The position numbers and the translations under genes were made by a program. From positions 1 through 64,000 of the forward strand of contig JBBQBI010000024.1 of the NCBI GenBank assembly GCA_038363005.1: a stretch of 64,000 nucleotides of DNA. The letters run 5' to 3'. How positions within the stretch are numbered: position 1 is the stretch's first letter; each line of letters starts with the position of its first letter. This DNA is from JAKOWB01 sp038363005. GTDB lineage: Bacteria; Pseudomonadota; Alphaproteobacteria; Kiloniellales; JACOMY01. The notes under the pieces are model-generated. The model saw nothing but the letters and a program-made list of their open reading frames with translations, made no database searches and was not told where the DNA came from. Positions 42,600-56,299 of the stretch are shown here, one piece after another.

Positions 42600-43550
42600 A
42601 TGGCAGCGCGCAGGGTCACGATCTTCGGCGGCTCCGGCTTCATCGGGCGCTATGTGGTGCAGTGCCTGGCCAGCCAGGGCCACCGCATCACCGTGGCGGT
42701 GCGCCATCCGGCCCGCGCCGCCTTCCTGCAGCCGCTGGGCAATGTCGGCCAGATCACCCCGGTTGCCGCCAGCCTGCTGGTCGAGGACAGCGTCAAGCGC
42801 GCCGTGGCCGAGGCCGACCTGGTGATCAACCTGGTCGCGGTGCTCTATGAGAAGGGCAAGCAGAGCTTCGCCGCGCTGCATGTCGAGGGCGCCGACAGAG
42901 TCGCCCGGGCCGCCAAGGCGGCCGGGGCCAGCGACTTGGTGCATGTCTCGGCGCTGGGTGCCAGCGACGGCTCGGCCGCCGACTACGCGCGCTCCAAGGC
43001 GGCTGGCGAGGCGGCGACCCGCGCCGCCTTCCCCACCGCGACGATCCTGCGCCCCAGCCTGGTGATCGGGCCGGAGGACGACTTCTTCAACCGCTTCGCG
43101 CTGATGGCGCGCTTCTCGCCGGTGCTGCCGCTGATCGAGGGCGGGCGCAGCCGCTTCCAGCCGGCCTATGTCGGCGATGTCGCGGAGGCCATCGTCCATG
43201 CCGCCATGCACCCGGAGTGCCGGGGCAAGACCTACGAACTGGGCGGTCCGCGGATCTACAGCTTCAAGGAGCTGCTGCAGCTGATGCTGCAGGTGATCCA
43301 GCGGCGCCGCCTGTTGCTGCCACTACCCGCCGCCCTGGCGCACATGAAGGCCATGGTGCTGGAGAAGCTGCCGAAGCCGCCGCTGACCCGCGACCAGATC
43401 CGTCTGCTGGGCCAGGACAACGTGGTGAGCGAGGGCGCGCTGGGCTTCGCCGACCTGGGCATCCAGCCGACCGCGATCGAAACCATCCTGCCCACCTACC
43501 TCGACCGCTTCCGCCGCGGCGGCCGTTTCGCTAAGCCAGAAACGGCGTGA
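42600..43550 (+). CDS. NDUFA9-like NAD(P)-binding protein
   Basis: A 316-residue atypical short-chain dehydrogenase related to the 39-kDa (NDUFA9) complex I subunit. The dinucleotide motif VTIFGGSGFIGRYV is at the N terminus, followed by DLVINLVAVLYEKGKQSF and HVSALGASDGSAADYARSK. The catalytic Tyr-x-x-x-Lys is present as YARSK, but most members are thought to be structural. The ATG at 42600 follows GGGACGAG; an ATG 12 codons earlier is possible. It is divergent from rnd. In alphaproteobacteria it is often near uppP, as here. Confidence 0.88.
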   Translation: MAARRVTIFGGSGFIGRYVVQCLASQGHRITVAVRHPARAAFLQPLGNVGQITPVAASLLVEDSVKRAVAEADLVINLVAVLYEKGKQSFAALHVEGADRVARAAKAAGASDLVHVSALGASDGSAADYARSKAAGEAATRAAFPTATILRPSLVIGPEDDFFNRFALMARFSPVLPLIEGGRSRFQPAYVGDVAEAIVHAAMHPECRGKTYELGGPRIYSFKELLQLMLQVIQRRRLLLPLPAALAHMKAMVLEKLPKPPLTRDQIRLLGQDNVVSEGALGFADLGIQPTAIETILPTYLDRFRRGGRFAKPETA

Positions 43551-43557
43551 TCGCCGG

Positions 43558-44643
43558 CTAGCGCTTGCGGCGCTGCAGCTCGGCCAGGCGGGCGGCGAGC
43601 TGCTGCAGCTCCGTGCGCACCTGGTCGAACAAGAAGCCCAGCGTGAAGAGCCCGCCCAGGTCCTCCATCGGCAGGACGCGCGTGACCCCGGCGGCGCGGG
43701 CAGCCTGAAAGGCCTCGTCGTAGAGCGCGCGGGTCCGGTCCACCTCGTCCAGCGCTGGCATGGCGCGCTGCCCGGCGGCGGCATGCGCCAGGCCCAGCAT
43801 CTGGGAGTTCACCGCCCGGCTTAAGGCCCGCAGCGGCTGGTCCAGCCGCTCCCGCACCGTCGGCGGCCAGGGGCGCTGCATGGCGCGGGCGACGATCACC
43901 AGGTCACTGCGCAGGCGGCGCAGGGTGCGCACCAGCGCGTCGGGATCGGCGGCGTCGGTCAGGAAGGCGCTGCGCTCGTGCCGCGCCTCGCGCGCCAGCA
44001 CCTCAAGCTTGCCGAGGCTGAGGCGAATGCGGTCCTGCACCCGGCGCTGGGCGTCGGGTTCCGGCGGCTGCGCCAGGGCCAGGCGCAGTGCCAGCGCCAT
44101 CTGCCGTAGCACCTGGCCGGCCAGCGGCCCCAGGCCGGCATGGGCGCGGGCCGGGAAGACCGTCAGCGCCACGACGACGGCGATCAGGCTGCCGATGCCG
44201 ATGTTGAAGGCGCGATGCGTCGCTGCCTCCAGCGCGTGGGTGTGCGCCGGGTCGCTCAGCATCACCACCACGGCGGTCACCGGGGCGATGCGGAAGGCCG
44301 GGCGGCCGCTGGCCAGCGGTGCCAGCAGCAGCACGCCCAGCGCCAGCGCCAGCAGGTCGTCGAGCCAGCCATAGAGCACGGCGACGGCGCCCAGGAAGCC
44401 GACCGCGCCGCCGATCAGCGTGCCCAGCAGGCGCCACAGCCCGGCCTCCAGCGAGGCGCCGACCGTGGTCTGCATCACCAGGATGGCGGTCAGCACCGCC
44501 CAGTAACCCTGCGTCAGCTCAAGCAGACTGGAGGCCTCGTAGGCCAACACAGCGGAAATCGTGGCGCGCAGCGCGAAGCGTGCCTCGGCGCGCGAGCGGC
44601 GCAGGAAGCCCTTCAGGCGGCGGATGCGGCGCGGCCACGGCAT
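43558..44643 (-). CDS. FUSC-family inner-membrane protein
   Basis: A 361-residue protein with six N-terminal membrane helices (about 25-165) including YWAVLTAILVMQTTVGASLE and FNIGIGSLIAVVVALTVFPA, then a cytoplasmic helical domain (about 170-361). This fits the aromatic-acid exporter / FUSC family of efflux proteins. It is shorter than AaeB and lacks the second membrane block. It converges with the NDUFA9-like gene, 7 bases apart, and is preceded by uppP on the same strand. Substrate unknown. Confidence 0.82.
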   Translation of the reverse strand: MPWPRRIRRLKGFLRRSRAEARFALRATISAVLAYEASSLLELTQGYWAVLTAILVMQTTVGASLEAGLWRLLGTLIGGAVGFLGAVAVLYGWLDDLLALALGVLLLAPLASGRPAFRIAPVTAVVVMLSDPAHTHALEAATHRAFNIGIGSLIAVVVALTVFPARAHAGLGPLAGQVLRQMALALRLALAQPPEPDAQRRVQDRIRLSLGKLEVLAREARHERSAFLTDAADPDALVRTLRRLRSDLVIVARAMQRPWPPTVRERLDQPLRALSRAVNSQMLGLAHAAAGQRAMPALDEVDRTRALYDEAFQAARAAGVTRVLPMEDLGGLFTLGFLFDQVRTELQQLAARLAELQRRKR

Positions 44644-44661
44644 GACCGCCAGCTTAGCCGA

Positions 44662-45507
44662 CTAGAAGTGCAGGGTCGCCAGGGTGCCGGAATAGACCAG
44701 CCACAGCAGGAAGCCGCCGAGCAGCAAGCGGTAGGCGACGAAGATGGTGAAGGTCTGGCGGCGGATCCAGGCCATCAGGATGCTCAGCGCGAAGAGTCCG
44801 GTGATCAGCGACAGCGCGGCGGTGATCAGCGCGTCGATGCCCAGGTCGGCCGAGCCGATCTTGTAGAGATCCCAGGCACCGAGCAGCCCGGCGCCGGCCA
44901 CCGTGGGAATGGCGATCAGGAAAGAGAAGCGTGCCGCCTCGGTCCGCTCCATGCCAAGGAAGCGCGCCATGGTCATGGTGATGCCGGCGCGGCTGACGCC
45001 GGGAACCAGGGCGACCGCCTGGGCCAGGCCGACCAGTACCGCGTCGGACACGCCCAGGTGGTCCAGCTTGCGGATGGTCATGCCGACCCGGTCGGCGATC
45101 AGCAGCAGGATGGCGAAGATCACCTGGGTCCAGGCGATCAGCTCGACCAGCCGCAGGTGGTCGGCGATGACGTCCTGCAGCAGCAGCCCGACAATGCCGG
45201 CCGGCACGGCGGAAGTCAGCACCAGCCCGGCCAGGCGGGCGCGCGGATCGCGCCGGCCGGTGGCCAGGCGCAGCGTGCCGACGATCATGCCGCCGACGTC
45301 GCGGCGGAAGTAGAGCAGGATGGCGAACAGCGTGCCGACATGACCGGCGATGTCGAGGACCAGCTCCTGGCCTGGGCCCAGGTCGACCGGCTGGTTCAGC
45401 CGACCGAACACCTCCCAGGTCAGGATCAGGTGGGCCGAGGACGAGATCGGCAGCAGTTCGGTCAGGCCCTGGACCGCCGCCAGGATGGCCAGAAAAAGCA
45501 ACGGCAC
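44662..45507 (-). CDS. uppP: Undecaprenyl-diphosphatase
   Basis: A 281-residue integral membrane phosphatase that regenerates undecaprenyl phosphate for peptidoglycan and LPS. QGLTELLPISSSAHLIL is the first catalytic motif and LVPGVSRAGITM the second; eight membrane helices are expected. I chose the GTG at 45507 because the family begins right there (PLLFLAILAAVQGLTE) and GGAGGAG lies about 10 bases upstream; an ATG 27 codons earlier gives a non-homologous extension. It also confers bacitracin tolerance in many species. Confidence 0.94.
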   Translation of the reverse strand: MPLLFLAILAAVQGLTELLPISSSAHLILTWEVFGRLNQPVDLGPGQELVLDIAGHVGTLFAILLYFRRDVGGMIVGTLRLATGRRDPRARLAGLVLTSAVPAGIVGLLLQDVIADHLRLVELIAWTQVIFAILLLIADRVGMTIRKLDHLGVSDAVLVGLAQAVALVPGVSRAGITMTMARFLGMERTEAARFSFLIAIPTVAGAGLLGAWDLYKIGSADLGIDALITAALSLITGLFALSILMAWIRRQTFTIFVAYRLLLGGFLLWLVYSGTLATLHF

Positions 45508-45843
45508 AGGCTTCGATGCTCCTCCACAGGCGTCCGACGCCGGTCTGCGGACTGGCTGCTTATAGCGAAGGCTGGCCGCGCCGGCCAAACCCGGCGTCAG
45601 GGCGTGACAAGAAGTGCCAGCGCAAGGTCATTTCGAAAATGAGACCGAAACGGTACTAAATTTTGTGTTCTTTTGTCGGTTTGCCGCTCCCTTAGCCCCC
45701 AATCGGGGTTATGCGTTTCAAGAAAGACAGCTTTTCTGACCTATCGTGCAGAAACTGCGTGCGGGCAGGGACTTCCTGGTCTATAGCATCACCGCAAGGG
45801 CGGTCGCCGGCAAGAAGCGACCCAGGTCTGCGCGGAGGGTTCC
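45508..45843. other. Divergent regulatory region between uppP and gltD
   Basis: About 335 bases with no gene. It is locally AT-richer than its surroundings (45630-45680) and contains a hairpin with TCATTT at 45628-45633 and AAATGA at 45637-45642, extendable to GGTC/GACC with a bulge. No convincing -35/-10 pair, sigma-54 site (GG-N10-GC) or NtrC box could be fixed by eye. It must carry the promoters of uppP and of the glutamate-synthase operon. CGGAGGG close to 45840 is the gltD ribosome-binding site. Confidence 0.55.
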
Positions 45844-47286
45844 ATGGCCAGCAAGATGCTGAAGTTCGTCCAGGTTGGGCAGCAGCTTCCCGACAAGCGG
45901 GAGGTGACGCTGCGGCGCCAGGACTTCGACGAGATCTATCAGCGCTACACCGCCCCCAAGGCGGCCGAGCAGGCCAGCCGCTGCTCGCAGTGCGGCGTGC
46001 CCTTCTGCCAGGTGCACTGCCCGGTCAACAACAACATCCCCGACTGGCTGATGCTGACCGCCGAGGGGCGGCTGGAAGAGGCCTTCGAGGTCAGCCAGTC
46101 GACCAACAACTTTCCCGAGATCTGCGGCCGCATCTGCCCGCAGGACCGCCTGTGCGAGGGTAACTGCGTCATCGAGACCGCTGGCCATGGCACCGTCACC
46201 ATCGGCTCGGTCGAGCGCTACATCACCGACACCGCCTTCGAGAAGGGCTGGGTCAAGCCGATCCAGCCGGCGGTCGAGCGCGAGGGCTCGGTCGGCATCA
46301 TCGGCGCCGGCCCGGCCGGCCTGGCCGCCGCCGAGCAGCTGCGCAAGCAGGGCTGGCAGGTGCACGTCTACGACCGCTACGACCGCGTCGGCGGCCTGCT
46401 GATCTATGGCATCCCCAACTTCAAGCTGGAGAAGGAGGTGGTGCTGCGCCGCTGGGAGATGATGCAGCGCAGCCAGATCCACTTCCACCTGAACACCGAG
46501 ATCGGCCGCGATGTCACCCTGGCCGAGCTGCGCCAGCGCCACGGCGCCCTGCTGATCGCCACCGGCGTCTATCACGCGCGCGATATCAAGGTGCCGGGCA
46601 TCGGCCTGGGCAACGTGGTGCCTGCGCTCGACTACCTGGTGGCCAGCAATCGCCACGGCCTGGGCGACAGCGTGCCGGACTACGAGTCGGGCGCGCTGAA
46701 CGCCGCTGGCAAGAAGGTGGTGGTGATCGGCGGCGGCGACACCGCGATGGATTGCGTGCGCACCGCGGTGCGCCAGGGCGCCAAGGCGGTGCGCTGCCTC
46801 TATCGCCGCGACCGCGCCAACATGCCGGGCTCGCAGCGCGAAGTTGCCAACGCCGAGGAGGAGGGCGTGCAGTTCATCTGGCTGGCCGCGCCCGAGGCTG
46901 TGCTGGGCGACCGCGTCTCCAGCCACGTGCGCGCCGCCAAGGTGCACCTGGGTGTCGCCGATTCCACCGGCCGCCAGACGCCGCAGATCCTGGAAGGCTC
47001 GTCGTTCAACGTCGAGGCCGACCTGGTGATCACCGCGCTGGGCTTCGACCCGGAGGACCTGCCCGGCCTGTTCGGCGCGCCGGAGCTGGGTGTCACCCGC
47101 TGGGGCACCATCAAGGTCGACTACCGCACCCTGATGACCTCGATGGATGGCGTCTTCGCCGCCGGCGACATCGTGCGCGGCGCCTCGCTGGTGGTGTGGG
47201 GCATCCGCGACGGCCGCGACGCCGCCGCCGCGATGGACAGCTACCTCAAGGCCAAGCTGGCCGGCGCGCAGCAGGCGGCGGAGTAG
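45844..47286 (+). CDS. gltD: Glutamate synthase, small subunit
   Basis: A 480-residue NADPH-dependent subunit that passes electrons to GltB for glutamate synthesis from glutamine and 2-oxoglutarate. The N-terminal iron-sulphur cysteines are in SQCGVPFCQVHCPVNNN and CGRICPQDRLCEGNC. FAD and NADPH motifs are GIIGAGPAGLAAAEQL and VVIGGGDTAMDC. AAGDIVRGASLVVWG near the C terminus closes the FAD site. Length is normal. A GST gene begins 7 bases after its stop, then gltB. Confidence 0.96.
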   Translation: MASKMLKFVQVGQQLPDKREVTLRRQDFDEIYQRYTAPKAAEQASRCSQCGVPFCQVHCPVNNNIPDWLMLTAEGRLEEAFEVSQSTNNFPEICGRICPQDRLCEGNCVIETAGHGTVTIGSVERYITDTAFEKGWVKPIQPAVEREGSVGIIGAGPAGLAAAEQLRKQGWQVHVYDRYDRVGGLLIYGIPNFKLEKEVVLRRWEMMQRSQIHFHLNTEIGRDVTLAELRQRHGALLIATGVYHARDIKVPGIGLGNVVPALDYLVASNRHGLGDSVPDYESGALNAAGKKVVVIGGGDTAMDCVRTAVRQGAKAVRCLYRRDRANMPGSQREVANAEEEGVQFIWLAAPEAVLGDRVSSHVRAAKVHLGVADSTGRQTPQILEGSSFNVEADLVITALGFDPEDLPGLFGAPELGVTRWGTIKVDYRTLMTSMDGVFAAGDIVRGASLVVWGIRDGRDAAAAMDSYLKAKLAGAQQAAE

Positions 47287-47293
47287 CGCGGTC

Positions 47294-47908
47294 ATGCTGA
47301 CGCTCCACGACTTCCTCGACAGCGGCAACGGCTACAAGGCGCGCCTGGTGCTGGCGCAGCTCGGCATTCCCTACAAGCTGGTCGAGCACGACATCCTGCA
47401 GGGCGCGACGCGCACGCCGATCTTCCTGTCGAAGAACCCGAACGGCCGCATCCCGACGCTAGAGCTGGAGGACGGCGATTTCCTGCCGGAGTCCAACGCC
47501 ATCCTCTACTACCTGGCGCGTGACTCTGAACTCTGGCCGCAGGATCGGTTGGAACAGGCGCACACCCTGCAGTGGATGTTCTTCGAGCAGTACAGCCACG
47601 AGCCCTATGTCGCCGTGCTGCGTGCCTGGAAGCACGTCGGCTTCGGCCTGACGCCGGAGCGCCTGGCGCGCGTGCCGGAGCTCGAGCAGAAGGCCTATGC
47701 GGCGCTTGGTGTGATGGAGGGGCACCTGCGCACGCGGGCCTTCTTCGTCGGCGAGCGTTACGGCTTGGCCGACATCGCGCTCTATGCCTACACCCACGTC
47801 GCCGAGGAAGGCGAGCTGTCGCTGGCGAAGTTTCCCGCCATCAACGCCTGGCTCGCCCGCGTCGCTGCTCAACCCGGCCATGTCCCCATCAGCTTCCGTC
47901 CTGCGTGA
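47294..47908 (+). CDS. Glutathione S-transferase family protein
   Basis: A 204-residue GST with the thioredoxin-like N-terminal domain (LDSGNGYKARLVLAQLGIPY, NPNGRIPTLELEDG, LPESNAILYYLA with the cis-Pro and Glu-Ser glutathione contacts) and a helical C-terminal domain (GERYGLADIALYAYTHVA). It resembles the YfcG/nu-like class. It is inserted between gltD and gltB, 7 bases from the former and 8 from the latter, so it belongs to the glutamate-synthase transcript. The link to glutamate metabolism (glutathione supply or redox protection of iron-sulphur clusters) is inference. Confidence 0.9.
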   Translation: MLTLHDFLDSGNGYKARLVLAQLGIPYKLVEHDILQGATRTPIFLSKNPNGRIPTLELEDGDFLPESNAILYYLARDSELWPQDRLEQAHTLQWMFFEQYSHEPYVAVLRAWKHVGFGLTPERLARVPELEQKAYAALGVMEGHLRTRAFFVGERYGLADIALYAYTHVAEEGELSLAKFPAINAWLARVAAQPGHVPISFRPA

Positions 47909-47916
47909 GAACCGCC

Positions 47917-52481
<4,565 letters not shown>

Positions 52482-52485
<4 letters not shown>

Positions 52486-53015
52486 CCAGCTGCCTTCGCC
52501 CTTTCCATCCCCTCTACGATGAGCGCCCTGGCTTCGTCGGGACCGATCCAGCGGGTGATAGTGACCCACTTGCCCTTTTCCAGGTCCTTGTAGTGCTGGA
52601 AGAAATGGGCGATCTGCTCGGTCAGGATGGGGGGCAGGTCGGTGTAGCTGTTCACCCCGTGATAGAAGGGGTGCAGCTGGTCGACCGGCACGGCGACGAT
52701 CTTCTCGTCTGGGCCGGCCTCGTCCTGCATCAACAGGGCGCCGATCGGGCGGCAGCGGATGACGCAGCCGGGCACCACGGGCACCTGGCCCACCACGATC
52801 ACGTCGCAGGGGTCGCCGTCGCCGGACAGCGTGTGCGGCACGAAGCCGTAGTTACCCGGGTAGTACATGGCGGTGTGCAGGAAGCGGTCGACCATCAGGG
52901 CGCCCGAGGCCTTGTCGAACTCGTACTTCACCGGCACGCCGCCCTGCGGAATCTCCACCACCACGTTGATATCGTCGGGCGGGGCGAAGCCGGCCGGCAC
53001 CTTGCTGATGTCCAT
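52482..53015 (-). CDS. ppa: Inorganic pyrophosphatase
   Basis: A 177-residue family-I soluble pyrophosphatase. VPVKYEFDKASGALMVDR and YPGNYGFVPHTLSGDGDPCD carry the metal-binding acidic residues; GALLMQDEAGPDEKIVAVP and HFFQHYKDLEKGKWV complete the site. It hydrolyses pyrophosphate from biosynthesis. ATG 53015 has AGGAGG 8 bases upstream; a longer frame begins 12 codons earlier without a site. The 3' end overlaps gltB tail to tail by 4 bases. Confidence 0.97.
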
Positions 53016-53108
53016 AACGTGGCCCTCCTGGCGGCCTGCGGCGCGTTCCACCCTGGCGCAAAGGGCTGTTCCGGCGCGCCGGGCCCCTCACTATAGTCGC
53101 ATCCCAAT

Positions 53109-53780
53109 ATGCGCGTGCTCTATCATCTGCCGCTCGACCCGGCCTGCCGCAAGATCCGCATCCTGATGAAGGAGAAGGGCCTCGACTTCGAGGTCAAGGC
53201 GGAGAAGACGTGGGAGCGTCGCGAGGGCTTCCTGAAGCTCAATCCCGCCGGCGAGGTGCCGGTGCTGATCGAAGGTGACGGCACCGTCATCCCCGACCAC
53301 CGGGTGATCCAGGAATACCTCTGCGAGGCCTATACCGACGGCGCCGAGCTGCTGGGCCGAAGCCCGCTGGACCGCGCCGAGACGCGGCGCCTGGCGGTCT
53401 GGTTCGACGAGAAGTTCGGCCGCGAGGTGACGCAGAACCTGGTCAACGAGAAGATCCTCAAGCGCTTCCTCGGCATGGGCGAGCCCAACAGCCAGGCAAT
53501 CCGCGCCGGCCATAGCAACATCCACTACCACCTGGACTACGTCGGCTGGCTGGCCGAGCGGCGACGTTGGCTGGGCGGCGACGAGTTCTCGCTGGCCGAC
53601 GTGGCCGCCGCCGCGCACCTTTCCGCCGTCGACTACCTGGGCGACGTACCCTGGAGCGACCACGAGCCGGCCAAGGACTGGTACGCCCGCGTCAAATCGC
53701 GCCCCTCGCTGCGCCCGCTGCTGGCCGACTACCTGCCCGGCGCGCCGCCGCCGAAGCATTACGCCGACCTGGATTTCTGA
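53109..53780 (+). CDS. Glutathione S-transferase family protein
   Basis: A 223-residue GST-fold protein. The N-terminal domain reads YHLPLDPACRKIRILMKEKG with NPAGEVPVLIEGDG (cis-Pro) and PDHRVIQEYLCE. The C-terminal helical part has FSLADVAAAAHLSAVDYLGD and ends PPPKHYADLDF, a frequent ending in an alphaproteobacterial GST branch. Enzymatic substrate unknown. It is divergent from ppa with about 90 bases between, and is unrelated in detail to the GST inside the glt operon. Confidence 0.88.
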   Translation: MRVLYHLPLDPACRKIRILMKEKGLDFEVKAEKTWERREGFLKLNPAGEVPVLIEGDGTVIPDHRVIQEYLCEAYTDGAELLGRSPLDRAETRRLAVWFDEKFGREVTQNLVNEKILKRFLGMGEPNSQAIRAGHSNIHYHLDYVGWLAERRRWLGGDEFSLADVAAAAHLSAVDYLGDVPWSDHEPAKDWYARVKSRPSLRPLLADYLPGAPPPKHYADLDF

Positions 53781-53854
53781 GCGGGCGCTAGGCCCTCCGC
53801 CGCGACACGCTCCCGCTTCCGCCGTCCGGCGAAGCGCGCTACCACTAGCACCGC

Positions 53855-54502
53855 ATGGCTGGCGAGCAGGGCAAAGCGGGCAGGGTTTCCGATCTTCTGT
53901 CCGGGCTGGTGAAGACGCCGCCGCCGGGCGGGAAGCTGTCGCTCGACGATCTCATGGCGCGCGCCGGGCATCGTGGCGCCGCCTTCCTGATGCTCTTCCT
54001 CTGTCTGCTGTCGATGATCTTCTCCATCGTGCCGGGGGTCTCCACCGTCATCGGCCTGCCGCTGCTGCTGCTGTCGGGCCAGATGGCGCTGGGGCGCAAG
54101 ACGCTGAAGCTGCCGAAGTGGCTGGGCCGCAAGTCGCTGGACTACACCACCCTGGCGCAGGGCCTCAGCAAGCGGCTGCGGCTGGTGCACCGGGTCGAGC
54201 GCATCATCAAGCCGCGCCTCGGCTTCCTTTGCCACGGCGGGGCGCTGCGACTGATAGGCGCCATCGGCGTGATCTGCGCGGTGGTGCTGTCGCTGCCGAT
54301 TCCGCTGATGAATTTCCCGCCGACCCTGGCGGTCTTCCTCATGGCGCTGGGGGTGATGGGCGGCGATGGCCTGATCGTGCTGGCTGGCATGCTGCTGGCG
54401 GTCGCCGTGGTGGCGACGCTGGTGCTGCTGGCCTTCCTGGTGCCCGACGCGCTGGCCGGCGTGTGGGACCTGCTGGGCTTCGGCGGCGCCGCCAAGCCCT
54501 GA
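53855..54502 (+). CDS. ExoD-family membrane protein
   Basis: A 215-residue protein of the ExoD family, first known from exopolysaccharide production in Rhizobium. The N-terminal cytoplasmic segment (SLDDLMARAGHRGAAFLMLF) is followed by about four membrane helices (SMIFSIVPGVSTVIGLPLLL; MNFPPTLAVFLMALGVMGGD). The exact biochemical role is not known. The start at 53855 has no strong ribosome-binding site. It converges with the TPR gene, 3 bases apart. Confidence 0.85.
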   Translation: MAGEQGKAGRVSDLLSGLVKTPPPGGKLSLDDLMARAGHRGAAFLMLFLCLLSMIFSIVPGVSTVIGLPLLLLSGQMALGRKTLKLPKWLGRKSLDYTTLAQGLSKRLRLVHRVERIIKPRLGFLCHGGALRLIGAIGVICAVVLSLPIPLMNFPPTLAVFLMALGVMGGDGLIVLAGMLLAVAVVATLVLLAFLVPDALAGVWDLLGFGGAAKP

Positions 54503-54505
54503 GCC

Positions 54506-55285
54506 TCAGCCGTCCGACTTGACGTCCAGCAGCTCGAGGTTGCGGCGCGCCGCGTCGCCGGAGGGGCCGTCGCCGTCGAGCTCCAGCACCCGCAGCCAGT
54601 CGGCGCGGGCGCCGTCGGGATTGCCGGTCAGGCGCCGCAGCATGCCGCGCTCCAGGAAAATCTCGGGATTGACCGGGTCGATCCGCAGCGCCCGCTCCAG
54701 GTCGGCGGCCGCCAGGTCAAAGACCTCCAGGTAGCGATAGGCGGTGGCGCGGAAGATCAGCAGGTCGGCGCGGTCCGGCGACAGGTCCTCGGCCGCGTTC
54801 AGGTCGTCGATCGCCGCCCAGTAGTCGCCGGCCAGCGCCAGCGCCAAGGCGCGGTCGATGTGGAGCCCGGCGTTATCCGGCACCAGGGCGATGGCGGCGT
54901 CGAAGGCGCCGACCGCGTGCGGCAGGTCGTCGGCCAGGATCCAGGCGTTGCCGGCCTGGCTCAGCAGCGCGGCGCGGCTATCGTCGCTCTGGTCCGGCGC
55001 CAGGTTCACCAGGCTTTCCAGCAGCGCCGCCGCCTTGGCGTAGTCGCCCAGGCCGATCAGCGCCACCGCCTGGCAGTGCTGCGCCGCCGTGCCGCCGCCT
55101 TCGGCGTCCCAGGTCAGCGCATCCTCCAGCGCCGCCGCCGGGTCGCTCGCGGTTTTCTGCAGGCAGGCGGAGTGCTGCGGCGAATCCCAGCTCTCCTCCG
55201 CCGTCGCTGGCCCGGCGGCCAGCAGTAGGACGAAGGGCAGCAGCAGGACGAAGGGCAGCAGCAGCGCTTGTCGAAGCCGCCTCAT
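54506..55285 (-). CDS. Periplasmic TPR-repeat protein
   Basis: A 259-residue protein with a signal peptide ending PATA, followed by several tetratricopeptide repeats (AGNAWILADDLPHAVGAFDA, LALALAGDYWAAIDDLNAAE, YLEVFDLAAADLERALRIDP, RLTGNPDGARADWLRVLELD). TPRs are protein-binding scaffolds; the partner is unknown. I use ATG 55285 (MRRLRQALLL); ATG 55297 four codons earlier is equally possible. The signal peptide contains an exact tandem duplication, LLLPFV repeated, encoded by two perfect 18-base units. Confidence 0.75.
   Translation of the reverse strand: MRRLRQALLLPFVLLLPFVLLLAAGPATAEESWDSPQHSACLQKTASDPAAALEDALTWDAEGGGTAAQHCQAVALIGLGDYAKAAALLESLVNLAPDQSDDSRAALLSQAGNAWILADDLPHAVGAFDAAIALVPDNAGLHIDRALALALAGDYWAAIDDLNAAEDLSPDRADLLIFRATAYRYLEVFDLAAADLERALRIDPVNPEIFLERGMLRRLTGNPDGARADWLRVLELDGDGPSGDAARRNLELLDVKSDG
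55227..55262. repeat. Perfect tandem duplication of 18 bases
   Basis: Two adjacent identical units of AGGACGAAGGGCAGCAGC (55227-55244 and 55245-55262). They encode a duplicated six-residue piece of the hydrophobic core of the signal peptide of the TPR protein. Such in-frame units can expand or contract by slippage. Confidence 0.9.
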
Positions 55286-55378
55286 GGCCCCTACCATCGC
55301 CGCCGCGTGCCGGGCCCGCAAGCCGCCAGGCCGGGGCGCGGCCTCTTGTCCACCACCGCCAGGAACCGACAGCCGCGC

Positions 55379-56296
55379 ATGACCACGCCCAGCACTCCGG
55401 CCAGCCCTTCGGCCAGCACGCCGCGCCTGTTCATTTTCGGCCTGGGCTATAGCGCGCGTGCCTTCGCCGAGCCGCTGCTGCGGCAGGGCTGGCGGGTCGC
55501 CGGCACCACGCGCGACGAGGAGAAGGCCTATCGCCTGTCGGTCGCCGGCTACGACATGCATTTCTTCGATCGCGGGCGGCCGCTGCCCGACGCGGCGGCG
55601 ACGCTGGCTGGCGCCACCCATATCCTCTCCAGCGTGCCGCCGGACGAATACGGCGATGCGGTCATCGATCATCATGGCGAGGATATCGCAGCACTTTCGG
55701 GCGTGAGTTGGGCAGGCTACCTCTCCACCACCGGGGTCTACGGCGACCGGGAGGGCGGCTGGGTCGACGAGGAGACGCCGCTGGCGCCGGTCAGCCAGCG
55801 CAGCCAGCGCCGCTGTGCCGCCGAGCGCGCCTGGTCGGACCTGCACCGCATCGCCGGCCTGCCGCTGCAGATCTTCCGCCTGGCTGGGATCTATGGGCCG
55901 CGGCGCAACGCGCTGCTCGACCGCCTATCCGGCAAGGCGCGCTCGATCGACAAGCTGGGGCAGCTGTTCAGCCGCATCCATGTCGACGACATCGCCGGCG
56001 TGCTGCAGGCCTCGCTGCAACGACCGCGGCCGCAGCGCATCTACAACCTGGCGGACGACGCGCCGGCAGCGTCGGCCGAGGTGCTGGCCTTTGCCAGCCA
56101 GCTGCTGGGCATGCCGACGCCGCCCAGCGTGTCCTTTGACGAGGCGCGCCTGACCATGAGCCCGATGCAGCTCTCCTTCTGGGCGGAGAACCGGCGGGTG
56201 CGCAACGACCGGATCAAGGCGGAGCTCGGCTACCGCCTGCTCTATCCGACCTACCGCGAGGGTCTCCAGGCGCTGCTGGAGACCCTGCGCGGCTAG
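55379..56296 (+). CDS. NAD-dependent epimerase/dehydratase-like (SDR) protein
   Basis: A 305-residue extended SDR-type protein. FIFGLGYSARAFAEPLLRQG is the dinucleotide-binding motif, HILSSVPPDEYGDAV follows, and WAGYLSTTGVYGDREGGWVD shows the YeeZ-like pattern. IFRLAGIYGPRRNALLDRL and IHVDDIAGVLQASL are typical. The usual active-site Tyr-x-x-x-Lys is not evident, as in YeeZ relatives. ATG 55379 follows AGGA at long spacing. It is divergent from the TPR gene and converges on the Rieske gene. Confidence 0.85.
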   Translation: MTTPSTPASPSASTPRLFIFGLGYSARAFAEPLLRQGWRVAGTTRDEEKAYRLSVAGYDMHFFDRGRPLPDAAATLAGATHILSSVPPDEYGDAVIDHHGEDIAALSGVSWAGYLSTTGVYGDREGGWVDEETPLAPVSQRSQRRCAAERAWSDLHRIAGLPLQIFRLAGIYGPRRNALLDRLSGKARSIDKLGQLFSRIHVDDIAGVLQASLQRPRPQRIYNLADDAPAASAEVLAFASQLLGMPTPPSVSFDEARLTMSPMQLSFWAENRRVRNDRIKAELGYRLLYPTYREGLQALLETLRG

Positions 56297-56299
56297 CCG

